Of a stretch of DNA of 64,000 bases, positions 34,613 to 43,107 are shown in pieces. The DNA is from an uncultured Oscillospiraceae bacterium (GTDB lineage Bacteria > Bacillota > Clostridia > Oscillospirales > Oscillospiraceae). The stretch lies in NCBI GenBank assembly GCA_934552825.1, contig CAKTEQ010000006.1, positions 22,657-86,656 on the forward strand, in the 5' to 3' direction. Both the position numbers and the translations under genes were made by a program. Below the pieces are notes generated by a model. The model made no database searches and was not told the origin of the DNA. It was given only the letters and a program-made list of their open reading frames with translations. Positions within the stretch are counted from its first letter, which is position 1. Every line of letters begins with the position of its first letter.

Positions 34613-34917
34613 ACCTCCGCCTCCTGTCCCCGCACCGTCTTGGGCAGCCGCGTTCCGCACTCAGGGCAGTATACCGCTACATCCGTGACCACCACACCGC
34701 AGCTGGAACAGCAGCGGTGGCGGGCGCGGTAGGAATCGTAGAGGTTTTTCCCCGGCAGCGCAGCGCCGCAGTCGATACATTCCTTCCGGCTAGCGCCGTT
34801 GGCTCTACCGCAGGCCGGACAGACCTTGCGCCCCAGCAGCGTCTCTGGTCCGAAGCCGTATTCCAGCAGCACCACACGGCGCAGGGCTCTTCGGGTCATC
34901 AGGTCATAGTCTGTCAT
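34609..34917 (-). CDS. Double zinc-ribbon protein
   Basis: 102 residues with two complete zinc ribbons: CPACGRAN...CIDCG and CSSCG...CPECG. No membrane helix or signal. It overlaps both neighbours by four bases (start with the upstream zinc-ribbon gene, stop with the receiver-like gene), so the three are translated as one unit. A protein- or nucleic-acid-binding adaptor role is likely; no specific family is recognised. Confidence 0.75.
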   Translation of the reverse strand: MTDYDLMTRRALRRVVLLEYGFGPETLLGRKVCPACGRANGASRKECIDCGAALPGKNLYDSYRARHRCCSSCGVVVTDVAVYCPECGTRLPKTVRGQEAEV

Positions 34918-35309
34918 TCGGCGGCTCCCTCCTTTCTATCTGTTCCGCCCACCTGCAATCTTGCCCCGCAGACGGGGCAGAAGCAGGCGTCCGGTTCCGG
35001 AAGGCGGATGCCGCATTGATGGCAGAACGTTGGGTATTCGTTCTCCCACGGCGCACAATCCAGGCACAGGCCCGCATTGACGTTGAACATAGCAGAGGAG
35101 ACAAACCTGCCGCATTTGGGGCAATGGTTGAACTTCCACTTGCCCTCCGTGTCCCACGCAAGCTCCAGCGCCGCTTCCTCCGTATCCGCCCGGATGGGCT
35201 TAGTCACGCAGCACAGTTCGCCGGAGATGTCACAGTAAAACCGGAAGCTCTTGTTGCCTGCCGAGTCGTTGACGACTCGGTATGTCGCTGTTTTCTTAAC
35301 CTGCGCCAT
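34914..35309 (-). CDS. Zinc-ribbon protein, first gene of the zinc-ribbon/receiver operon
   Basis: 131 residues. An N-terminal beta-rich part (about 1-60) contains a CDISGELCC segment, followed by CPKC...CLDC and a C-terminal CHQCG...CPVCG ribbon. Cytoplasmic. Of three in-frame starts, ATG 35309 has the best spacing to GGGAGG (35316-35321). The gene is divergent from the solute-binding lipoprotein gene at 35652. Confidence 0.72.
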   Translation of the reverse strand: MAQVKKTATYRVVNDSAGNKSFRFYCDISGELCCVTKPIRADTEEAALELAWDTEGKWKFNHCPKCGRFVSSAMFNVNAGLCLDCAPWENEYPTFCHQCGIRLPEPDACFCPVCGARLQVGGTDRKEGAAE

Positions 35310-35341
35310 CCGCATTCCTCCCTTCATTTCCCGTTTTTGCC

Positions 35342-35371
35342 TTGTAAAAACGCAGTGCGATATGATACAAT
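35342..35371 (+). promoter_or_regulatory. Promoter for the leader of the solute-binding lipoprotein gene
   Basis: TTGTAA (35342-35347) and TACAAT (35366-35371), spacer 18 bases. The expected start, near 35378, lies just at the first arm of the structured leader. Confidence 0.55.
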
Positions 35372-35375
35372 GAAG

Positions 35376-35465
35376 TGACTAAAGAGGTGACCTCTCCACC
35401 CCTATGCGGCGGTGATCGGTCTTTGGGTTTGCGCAAAGTTCTATCCTAAAGGGATGCCTCTTTAA
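35376..35465 (+). ncRNA. Candidate structured leader RNA upstream of the solute-binding lipoprotein
   Basis: Between the promoter at 35342 and the start codon at 35652 there are 270 untranslated bases. The first ~90 can fold: TAAAGAGG (35379-35386) pairs with CCTCTTTA (35456-35463) as a closing stem, and inside lie AGAGGT/ACCTCT and a CTTTG...CAAAG hairpin. The rest of the leader is AT-rich with a CCCCG/CGGGG hairpin near 35494-35508. It matches no riboswitch class I can recall. It could be a cis-regulatory element or an independent small RNA. Confidence 0.4.
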
Positions 35466-35651
35466 CATTCCTTTGATCATTTTTACTACGCTGCCCCGTG
35501 CGGGGGACTCTGTACTCTCCTTATACCATAGATTCTGGATTTTGTCTGTCCCCTAAATCTTTCATTCTGGGTACAACCCGGGAAAATTTTTGAGAAACCC
35601 GGAAAATACCGCAAATTTACGAACGTCCGTTCTGTTTTGGAGGTTCTTCCC

Positions 35652-36989
35652 ATGAAAAAGCGTATTCTGCCCCTGTTGCTGTTAGCAGCCCTCCTTCTGG
35701 TGCTCTCCGGCTGCGGGGAGAAGACCACACTGGACAAGAAAAAGCCGGTAACGTTAAATTTCTGGCACGTCTACGGCGAGCAGTCTGGCTCGCCCATGGA
35801 TCTTCTGGTGCGGGAGTTCAACCACACCGTGGGGCTTGAAAAAGGCGTCCGGATACAGGTTACCAACCTTTCCAGCGCGTCCAAAATCGGCGGCTATTTG
35901 AAGGAGGCTCAGAATGGCGGCGATCTGCAGGAAATGCCCGACCTCTTTACCTGCCACATTGGCGACGCCACCGCCCTGGGGGTGGACAACCTGGTGGACT
36001 GGCACGACTGGTTCAAGGAGGAGGAACTTTCTGACTTCGTCCCCAGCTTTTTGGAGGATGGCACAGTCTCTGACGGGAAACTGCTGCTGTTCCCTATCTC
36101 CAAGTCCACCCAGCTTCTGATGTGCAACGGCAGCGGCTTTGCCCGCTTCTCCCAAGCCACCGGTGCAAGCTATGATGACCTTGCAACCTGGGAGGGCTTT
36201 TACGACACCGCAGGTAAGTTCTATGACTGGTCCGGCGGCACGCCCTTCTGCGCCCTAGACTATCCCATCCGTGTCGTGGAGCTCTGCGCCATGGAACGCG
36301 GCAGTGGGAATTTCTATACCAAGGACGGCTGGTACGACACGAGCAACCCTGTTTTTAAGGAGAGCTGGATGCAGTTCGCTCGTTCTCTCGCCCAGGGGCA
36401 TGTGGTGGTGTCCGACCTCTACTCCAACACCCAGGTTATGACCGGCAATGTCCTTTCCGGCCTCGGCTCCTCGGCGGCGATTCTCTATTATAACGATACC
36501 GTAACCTATCGGGACAACACGCGGGAGCCTATGGATCTCCACATATTGCCCATGCCCATAAGCGCCGGATGCGACGCCCTGATGACCCAGGCGGGGGTGG
36601 GTCTGTGCGCCTACAAAACCACCGACCAAAAGGCAGAGGCCGCGACACTATTTGTCCGCTGGCTGACGGAGGCAGAGCGCAATCTGGACTTCGTGGCCCA
36701 GACTGGCTATATGCCGGTGCGTAACGGGGCCTTTGACGGCATTGAAAACTACGGCAAGTTCCCGGAACCGGTGGAAAGCTATCAGCAGCTCTTTACCGCA
36801 CTGAAAACCATGCGTGAGAACTATACTCCTGTGTCCGAGCCCTGCTTTGAGGGCTATTACGGCAAGGTGGCCGCTCTCTATGACGGTCTGCGTCAGATGC
36901 AGCAGGAGTTCCCTCAGCGGGCAGCGTCCGGCGAGGATGTGAACATACTGGCGGAGGAGACCTGGGAGCTGCTCTGCTCCATCCGGTGA
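35652..36989 (+). CDS. Extracellular solute-binding lipoprotein (SBP_bac_1 type) without a transporter
   Basis: 445 residues. A lipoprotein signal with lipobox LSGC (Cys about residue 21) is followed by a family 1 solute-binding fold, opening with VTLNFWHVYGEQSG, typical of sugar-binding ABC components. No ABC permease or ATPase gene is nearby. Instead the next gene, 36 bases downstream, encodes a membrane-anchored LuxR regulator with an extracytoplasmic domain. The pair could be a sensing system in which the lipoprotein presents a ligand to the regulator (inference). ATG 35652 follows GGAGG with good spacing. A long structured leader lies upstream. Confidence 0.88.
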   Translation: MKKRILPLLLLAALLLVLSGCGEKTTLDKKKPVTLNFWHVYGEQSGSPMDLLVREFNHTVGLEKGVRIQVTNLSSASKIGGYLKEAQNGGDLQEMPDLFTCHIGDATALGVDNLVDWHDWFKEEELSDFVPSFLEDGTVSDGKLLLFPISKSTQLLMCNGSGFARFSQATGASYDDLATWEGFYDTAGKFYDWSGGTPFCALDYPIRVVELCAMERGSGNFYTKDGWYDTSNPVFKESWMQFARSLAQGHVVVSDLYSNTQVMTGNVLSGLGSSAAILYYNDTVTYRDNTREPMDLHILPMPISAGCDALMTQAGVGLCAYKTTDQKAEAATLFVRWLTEAERNLDFVAQTGYMPVRNGAFDGIENYGKFPEPVESYQQLFTALKTMRENYTPVSEPCFEGYYGKVAALYDGLRQMQQEFPQRAASGEDVNILAEETWELLCSIR

Positions 36990-37025
36990 TGAATATGATT
37001 TAATGGTTTTTGGAGGATATGGGTC

Positions 37026-38720
37026 ATGACACGATCCACTCTTTCAGAATTTCATAATATCCGGCGCTCCATGCAAAAGCGGCTGGTGCTCTATATGATC
37101 ACCCTGGCCGTCATTCTGGCAGCGGCGCTGATGGCGGGGCTGTTCTTCTTCAACCAGCTGAGAAACCCCCGGGAGGGGGTAGTCACGTCGCTTAACTTCC
37201 GCATGGATGCCTTTTCATCGGATATGGAGTCCCTGTGGCGGAATGTTGCCGTTATGGGCGTCCATCTCTCCGAGGACATGGCCGCCATAGTTGAGGAGCA
37301 GACACCGGAACTGTCGGCTCTAGACGGGGACGCGGACGCTGTAGAGCGGCTGGAGGAGGCCATGCTGGAGCCACTGTGCCAGTATATCCGGCAGGTGGAC
37401 TGCTCCGGCGCGTTCGTGGTGCTGAATACCTCTCTTGGCGGCGATGAATTCCGCGGAGGTCTGTACGTCCAGCGGAGTAATTCCGCCCGTATGACCAGTG
37501 ATCTGCTGCTCTACCGGGGCATGGCAGACATCGGGCGTCGGCATCATGTAATGCCGCACCGAAAGTGGGCTCAGGAGTTTGAGCTCTCCGAGTTCCCCGG
37601 CCTTGCCGAGCATTTGAATACGGCCTCCTCCCCCATTGACCACGACTGCCGGACGACCACGCTGCTGACTCTGCCCGACACCTCGGAACGTGCTATCCTG
37701 CTGACCGTGCCCATGTTGGGAGCGGACGGTACAGTGTACGGGCTGTGCGGCTTTGCCATCAATCAGACCTACTTCTCTGCCCACCACATCCAGCCCTCCG
37801 GAATCAGCAGCCTTGCCTGTCTTCTGTCAGAGAGGGCGGAGGGGCTGGATACTTCCAAAAGCCTGATCACCTATCCCGCCGATGGTTTTTGCTTTGTACC
37901 GGAAGAACTGCTAACGGAAAAAGGAATCCGGGAGGGTCTTACGGTCTACACCGGAACGAATTTCTCCTACGTGGGGATTTCCAAACCATTTCTGGCGGCC
38001 AGCGGGGATCTGGAGCCCCATACGCTCACCGTGCTGCTCCCCAAGAGTGACTATAACCAGGTCCTTTTGAGAAACTCCTTGGAGATCGTTGGACTTCTGT
38101 TGCTGCTGCTGTTTTTCGGTGTGGTCTGCTGCCTCTACTATACCCGCCGCTACCTGCGCCCCGTCATGCGGGATATCGAGCTTCTCAAAAAAGAGAACTG
38201 CGGCGGCGCACAGATGACCTTCGCCGAATTGCAGCCCGTCTCCGCAAAGCTGCGTTTTCACGAACAGACGATTACCGATCTGCAAACGGAAAAACAGAAT
38301 GTGCAGGCGCAGGCCGACCGCTTCCGCACTCAGAATGAGCAGCTCCTCAGTGAAAAGCAGGCCCTGCAGGGGCAGGTTGAGGATATGCAGAGTCAGGTAA
38401 AGGATACGCAGGAGCAACTGGACGATTCCCTGGCGGAACTTCGCCGTTTGACCTATCTGGGAAGAAAAGAGTTGGATTCAGAGGACTATGAAAACTTCCT
38501 GACCGGCTACGCCAAGCTGAGTGCAAGGGAGCTCGAGATTTGCGACGCTCTGGTCAGAGGTCTCAGCGCACGCCAGTGCGCTGAGCAGATCGGCTGCGCA
38601 CCCAGCACCATTGATACCTACCGGAAGCGTATCTACGAAAAAACGAAAATCCACAAAATCCGGCATCTTCAGCTCTGCTATGCATTTATGCGGATGGAAC
38701 AGGAGGAAGAAACAGAATAG
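37026..38720 (+). CDS. Membrane-anchored LuxR-type regulator with extracytoplasmic sensor domain
   Basis: 564 residues in one chain: cytoplasmic tail, TM1 (about 20-42), an extracytoplasmic Cache-like region (about 45-350), TM2 (about 357-380, LEIVGLLLLLLFFGVVCC), a long coiled coil (about 415-480, repeated 'Q..QV.D.Q' heptads), and a C-terminal LuxR/GerE helix-turn-helix (about 500-550, LSARELEICDALVRGLSARQ). No kinase or receiver domain is present, so it is a one-component transmembrane regulator. Its coiled coil would favour dimerisation. It forms an operon with the solute-binding lipoprotein and ends at a strong terminator. Confidence 0.85.
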   Translation: MTRSTLSEFHNIRRSMQKRLVLYMITLAVILAAALMAGLFFFNQLRNPREGVVTSLNFRMDAFSSDMESLWRNVAVMGVHLSEDMAAIVEEQTPELSALDGDADAVERLEEAMLEPLCQYIRQVDCSGAFVVLNTSLGGDEFRGGLYVQRSNSARMTSDLLLYRGMADIGRRHHVMPHRKWAQEFELSEFPGLAEHLNTASSPIDHDCRTTTLLTLPDTSERAILLTVPMLGADGTVYGLCGFAINQTYFSAHHIQPSGISSLACLLSERAEGLDTSKSLITYPADGFCFVPEELLTEKGIREGLTVYTGTNFSYVGISKPFLAASGDLEPHTLTVLLPKSDYNQVLLRNSLEIVGLLLLLLFFGVVCCLYYTRRYLRPVMRDIELLKKENCGGAQMTFAELQPVSAKLRFHEQTITDLQTEKQNVQAQADRFRTQNEQLLSEKQALQGQVEDMQSQVKDTQEQLDDSLAELRRLTYLGRKELDSEDYENFLTGYAKLSARELEICDALVRGLSARQCAEQIGCAPSTIDTYRKRIYEKTKIHKIRHLQLCYAFMRMEQEEETE

Positions 38721-38725
38721 CAGAA

Positions 38726-38766
38726 AAAACACTGGCGGTTCAATGAGGAACCGCCAGTGTTTTTCT
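38726..38766 (+). terminator. Terminator of the lipoprotein/LuxR operon
   Basis: 16-bp perfect stem (38726-38741 with 38748-38763) flanked by A- and T-runs. Confidence 0.9.
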
Positions 38767-38769
38767 TGC

Positions 38770-39192
38770 AATCATTCAGATTTCCTGCGCCGAGCTTTCC
38801 AAGTATCAGAGGCAGCTGACCGAGATTCAGAAAGGTATTGCCACAAACAGTGCCCCAGATATATCGCAAAGAGATATTTTTTACCTGCTTATTGCAGCAT
38901 CCTCCTTTGCAATCTAACGATAGAATATACACAAACAGGAAAGCGGTGAAACTATAAACGTGACCCAGCGGCTGCGACAGCTTCTTGACAAGTGCGGATG
39001 GCCGGATACAGTCTTGCATGAGAGTACGGTCTTGGGACGTCCACCAGCGACAACCTGTTTTATCGGAACACCCTCCCTCTATCCCTAGCTGGGGGTCATC
39101 CGCGGGGTATTCGGCATCTCTCAGTTTTTTACGAAGAGCGATATCGTGGAGCTCACAACGGAACCGAAGGAGTTTGTTGATCGCTGTGTCAA
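38770..39192 (+). pseudogene. Possible decayed gene fragments
   Basis: Plus-strand reading gives coding-like pieces: a charged helical segment at about 38776-38920, and from about 38958 a stretch beginning VTQRLRQLLDKCGWPD that hits a stop near 39088 and then resumes (VIRGVFGISQFFTKSDIVEL). There is no start site for the whole and no recognised family. I interpret it as the remains of one or two genes, with low confidence. Confidence 0.3.
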
Positions 39193-39819
39193 TTACTCTT
39201 CAACCAGGTTGGCAACCAACTTGACGTCGCTGACCGCCAACGCAAGTTGAAGTTTGTTTTCAAATCCGGTTTTTTGTAGCATGTTTGCCACATGGAACTT
39301 GATGGTCGACATCTCGCAGCCCATCTCTGCCGCAATGCGCGTATAGGACAGTCCCCGCAGCAGATGCCGCAGAACCTTCAACTCCGTCTTTGTAAATTCC
39401 GTACTTTTTGCCATACCGATCTCGACCGTCGGAGGCGTGTCCGGAAAGATGTGTTCACCTGCCATTGTCTTCCGGACGACATCCATCAGACGCTTCTCGG
39501 TAGAGTCCTTGTACCACAGACTGTCAGCTCCGGCCTGCTTTGATTCGTCCAGAACTGCACAGTCGATGAGTGAGGTCACTACAATGATTTTACTCTTCGG
39601 GTTCATGGCCTTGATCTGCCGAACGGCAGTCAACCCATTCTCGCCGCGCTCCGTCTGCACATCCATCAAAATCAACTCGACCTGGCTTGTCCTGCATACC
39701 TCGACCGCCTGCTTTGCGCTGGGGATGGACGCTACAATCTGATATCCGCCCTCTGCGCGGAAATAGTTTTCCAGCAGACTGCGGATCATGGTCTGGTCTT
39801 CAACAATCATCACTCTCAT
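39193..39819 (-). CDS. LuxR-family response regulator
   Basis: 208 residues. A complete receiver domain (about 1-120) has the acid pair Glu7/Asp8, phosphoacceptor Asp53 in LILMDV, and Lys104. A LuxR/GerE helix-turn-helix follows (about 145-205, LKVLRHLLRGLSYTRIAAEMG). The start ATG 39819 lies inside the 3' end of the histidine kinase gene (20-base overlap). It is the output of the three-gene signalling operon. Targets are unknown; the gene set around 43-53 kb is a natural candidate by proximity. Confidence 0.9.
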   Translation of the reverse strand: MRVMIVEDQTMIRSLLENYFRAEGGYQIVASIPSAKQAVEVCRTSQVELILMDVQTERGENGLTAVRQIKAMNPKSKIIVVTSLIDCAVLDESKQAGADSLWYKDSTEKRLMDVVRKTMAGEHIFPDTPPTVEIGMAKSTEFTKTELKVLRHLLRGLSYTRIAAEMGCEMSTIKFHVANMLQKTGFENKLQLALAVSDVKLVANLVEE

Positions 39820-40768
39820 GAGCCGTCCCCTCCTTTTCCAGCAATCTGAGCATGAGTTTGAAGCGAGGAATGCTCTGGATCTCAATGCTTCCTCCCACTT
39901 CCTCCACGCGATGACGCAGCATGGAAAGACCACCGCCCTCCGTGATTTCCCCTTTTGGCGCCACGCCGTTGTTGGTCAGAATAACTTCCGTGCGCCTAGA
40001 TTCGCTCCGGACTCTCACATACAGCTCCGTACCTGCCGCATGGCGGGCGCAGTTGGCCGCACACTCGCGGATCGCCAGCGCAATCAGCGTACGGATCTCC
40101 AATGCCTGCGGCTGACTGCCTTGTAACAGGACCCTGACGCCCATTTCCTCCGCCCGTTTTTCGGCGGCTTCCATCGGCTCGAGTTGGACAGTCATTTGAT
40201 TGGAGCGATAAAGGACCGCAATGGACTGTTCCCACAGCGCCGCACTTGCGCGGATCTCCTCAAGGCTTGCCTGCCGGAGCAGTGCTCGTCTCGCCGCAAG
40301 GATGCTGTGCCCGATGTCATCGTGTACGCGCAGCTTCATCGCAAGCGTCTCTTCCTTCCGGATGATCTCCGGCATCTGCTCAAACAACAGACGAAACCGT
40401 TCATTCGCCTCTTCCAGCTTCGCATTATCCGCTTTCAGCTGGTCTTGCTCCTGGATGAGTTCCGTAACGTCCGCGGCGGTAATCTGCGTATACTGAGCCC
40501 CCGCTTTTGTCGTGATCTGCTCCTGCGTAAAGCGCAGCGCCTTACCGTCCGGAAAGCGGTAGATCTGAAGGCGCATATCCAGACAGTGCACGCCTGAAGG
40601 CGGCGAATGCAGTGCGCTCTGCATCTCCGCAAGCGACTGTATGCCACCCTTTCGCATCCAGTTCCCAATGGCGAGCATTCGATGGTTAACGAGTCTCACC
40701 ACGCCGTTTTTATCGAAGAAGCAGACTGCTATAGGCAGACTATCGAAGCTCTCTTTGATCCTGTCCAT
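39800..40768 (-). CDS. Soluble sensor histidine kinase (HPK7/LiaS-like core)
   Basis: 322 residues without membrane helices. A PAS-like domain (about 5-105) is followed by a short coiled coil and a DHp domain with phosphoacceptor His149 in VHDDIGHS. The ATPase domain has a modified N box (ECAANCARHA, Asn239) and a G box in EGGGLSMLRHRVEEVGG. This core is the type that pairs with LuxR response regulators. Because it lacks a membrane anchor, it probably gets its signal from the adjacent 7TM protein, whose gene lies 15 bases upstream. Confidence 0.9.
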   Translation of the reverse strand: MDRIKESFDSLPIAVCFFDKNGVVRLVNHRMLAIGNWMRKGGIQSLAEMQSALHSPPSGVHCLDMRLQIYRFPDGKALRFTQEQITTKAGAQYTQITAADVTELIQEQDQLKADNAKLEEANERFRLLFEQMPEIIRKEETLAMKLRVHDDIGHSILAARRALLRQASLEEIRASAALWEQSIAVLYRSNQMTVQLEPMEAAEKRAEEMGVRVLLQGSQPQALEIRTLIALAIRECAANCARHAAGTELYVRVRSESRRTEVILTNNGVAPKGEITEGGGLSMLRHRVEEVGGSIEIQSIPRFKLMLRLLEKEGTAHESDDC

Positions 40769-40783
40769 ACGCCTCTACCCCCT

Positions 40784-42421
40784 TCATTTTCCCAGCTCCC
40801 ACATCACATATTGCAGTCCGTCCTCATCCTGCTCCCATTCCAGGCCGGGAAATTGCGCGCTCAATCCGCAGAGCGGCTCCGTCGCTGAAACGCAGATAGC
40901 CACCTCCGCCCGCTCACCGACCTCTATGGAAATCAGCAGTGCGCGCAGCGATTCCAGTTCCACCTCCACGACCGCTTCAAACAGGTCATAGGCTTGTGTC
41001 GCCTGTTCGACTGTAAGCTGGCCCTCCCCTTTGACGACTGTCCTACAGTCTGCGCCATAGACGCTGATATTCTCGGAAGATTCGTTAAAACACAGCAAAA
41101 GCTCCTGTATGCAGATAACGCCGCGCTGCATGCCGACAAAGATCAAATTATTTCTGCGCTTGATGTAGGTACCAATTATGATGACCTGCCCAAGCAGGCG
41201 TCTGGCCCTGTCCGGGTCTTCCGTCTTCTGCAGTTCAGCCAGAAGATCCAACAGCATAGCAATCTGCCGGGCGGTCTGCGCCTCCATCATGTCATACAGG
41301 CGGTTTTTCTCTGTCAACTTCAGCCATCTCGCGTGCTGTGCATTCTCCGCCGCCAGAACGTCTCCGATATCACGCAGCTCATCCCTCGCCAGCTCCAACT
41401 CCTTCCGGATCTGATTAAGCTCTGAAATGTCCTCCTCCCAGAACACCCAGCCGCGGCGCAGTGCGTGGCACTTCAAAAGCGTATCGCCGTCCAGCTGTAC
41501 CTCGTCCAGCTTCATCTCCCTCAGTTCTCTTTGCGGCAGCGGCTCCCGCATTGCGGTGGATACATACTGCGTGCAAAACTCATCGTCTGTGATCTGTACC
41601 GGCAGGCTTGTCGCTTCAAACATCTCGTCATACCCCATATTGGACTGGAGCAGGCCGCACTGAATGCAGCATTCAAAAAAGGCGGCAAAGATCAGGCACT
41701 GCGTTACCGTCATGTCTCCCGCCAGCGCCCAAACCCATTGGACCCCGCGCACATACGCTGCGGCATATGTGACCGATAACAGCAGCGGAACGAGCGGCAG
41801 CCAGCGGAACCTCCTACTGTGCGGAATTCGGCATTTTCTGAGCATCGTAATTATGGAAACCGCCGCGCACAGGATATCCCAGCCCATCACAAAATAGTAG
41901 CCGCATGCATATCGATAATCCAAGTCTGACATCACGCCCGACGGGAACAAAAACACCCGCATATGCAGATCGTTTGTCAGAACGAGCACCAGCAGGAGCA
42001 CCGCCGGCACATAGAGCAATCTTGTCCATAGCGGCAGGAGGAAATCCTCCGCCGTGCCCAGTGACATGGAGATGAATACGGACAGCGTGGGAATAAACAG
42101 TATGGGAACATAGTAGGAATACCATAGCCAGCGCGCAGCATCTAGGTCGTCAATGGAGTATTTGACCGAGCGCAGAAGAATCCATAGCACCATCAGCACC
42201 GAAATTGCCAACAGATATCGCCGCACCTGCACTTGCACCATGCGAAAATGGATTGACACCCCCCATGTGCTGAACAGAAGAATATAGATTACAGTTCTCA
42301 GATAATTCCAGCCCGGGTGATGAAATATGTTCCGGCTGGCATATCGGAGCCACATGGCAAACGCAATGAACCCCAACGCGGCCAGCGCATATAAAAGGCT
42401 CTTTTTTGTCACTTTGCTCAT
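40784..42421 (-). CDS. 7TM sensor with degenerate histidine-kinase region (pseudokinase)
   Basis: 545 residues. Seven or so hydrophobic segments (about 8-258) form a 7TM-type N-terminal sensor. A degenerate PAS-like region (about 262-335) and a coiled coil follow. The DHp-like helix reads RLYDMMEAQ at residues 374-382 where the neighbouring kinase reads RVHDDIGHS, so the phosphoacceptor is Tyr376. The ATPase-like remainder lacks the N-box asparagine and G boxes. It should not phosphorylate, but keeps the KRRNNL motif common in kinases of this fold. Likely role: membrane signal receptor or scaffold for the soluble kinase. ATG 42421 follows GGGAGG. Confidence 0.75.
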   Translation of the reverse strand: MSKVTKKSLLYALAALGFIAFAMWLRYASRNIFHHPGWNYLRTVIYILLFSTWGVSIHFRMVQVQVRRYLLAISVLMVLWILLRSVKYSIDDLDAARWLWYSYYVPILFIPTLSVFISMSLGTAEDFLLPLWTRLLYVPAVLLLVLVLTNDLHMRVFLFPSGVMSDLDYRYACGYYFVMGWDILCAAVSIITMLRKCRIPHSRRFRWLPLVPLLLSVTYAAAYVRGVQWVWALAGDMTVTQCLIFAAFFECCIQCGLLQSNMGYDEMFEATSLPVQITDDEFCTQYVSTAMREPLPQRELREMKLDEVQLDGDTLLKCHALRRGWVFWEEDISELNQIRKELELARDELRDIGDVLAAENAQHARWLKLTEKNRLYDMMEAQTARQIAMLLDLLAELQKTEDPDRARRLLGQVIIIGTYIKRRNNLIFVGMQRGVICIQELLLCFNESSENISVYGADCRTVVKGEGQLTVEQATQAYDLFEAVVEVELESLRALLISIEVGERAEVAICVSATEPLCGLSAQFPGLEWEQDEDGLQYVMWELGK

Positions 42422-42641
42422 GCCACACGCCTCCCAATTCTACATATTCACATCCATAGTATACCATGAGGTTGGAAAAAGGCAACACGGGTTTGGCCAC
42501 TTTGCAGAGAGAGCTGAGACGGGATATGACCTTTGCCTAAAAAAATTGCAAACCCTATCCAATCGGCGGGGGCAGAAAGGAGCCATAACGGTTAAAATAT
42601 AAATGGAACACTCAAGAAAAGAAAGGCGGTGGAAAGCATAG

Positions 42642-43025
42642 ATGCGTAGAATCGTGCTGGATATGAAAGGCGCCCTTCTGGCGGAGGCTGTTATGCACTC
42701 GCTTTCGGGATACGACCCGGATTTTCTCGTTTACCGTTCTTCAAAGCCGGAGGAAACGCTTGCTCTGTGCCGGATCTGTCGTGCCAACGTGCTGGTGATG
42801 GAGGTCATCCGGCAGGGTATCTGGGCGCTGAGCGAGCGGCTCAAGATCCGCAATGCTGTAAGACGGCTCGGTTGGGACTGCAAGGTTCTGCTCCTGGTAG
42901 ATGAGAACGCGGACGAACTGCTTGCCGCCGAGGTCCGACAGACGGTGAAGGACCAGCTGGTCGACAATTTTATCTATGCATCAGTATCGCCGACCTACCT
43001 TGCAGGTGTGATCGACACACTTTAA
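42642..43025 (+). CDS. Stand-alone receiver-like protein with Glu at the phosphorylation site
   Basis: 127 residues, REC-like alpha/beta pattern without output domain. At the end of the third strand it reads VLVMEV (Glu54), where the response regulator next door reads LILMDV (Asp53). Strand 1 lacks the paired acids and the strand 5 lysine is not where expected. It is divergent from the 7TM/kinase/regulator operon and shares the Asp-to-Glu feature with the protein at 34133. A GGTGG-like site precedes ATG 42642. It may be a phosphorylation-independent partner or decoy in the same circuit (inference). Confidence 0.65.
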   Translation: MRRIVLDMKGALLAEAVMHSLSGYDPDFLVYRSSKPEETLALCRICRANVLVMEVIRQGIWALSERLKIRNAVRRLGWDCKVLLLVDENADELLAAEVRQTVKDQLVDNFIYASVSPTYLAGVIDTL

Positions 43026-43107
43026 ATCAGGCGATTTTGATGACATCCCTATTCCTGCGGCGAAAACTCCATGGGTATAAGAAGAGTGAGAAAGGGCGTA
43101 CATAAAA

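Noticed and set aside
35376..35465. Known riboswitch class for the leader RNA
   Set aside because: I compared it from memory with purine, TPP, SAM, cobalamin, glycine, preQ1, c-di-GMP, fluoride and guanidine patterns and found no core motif, so I only call it a candidate structured leader.
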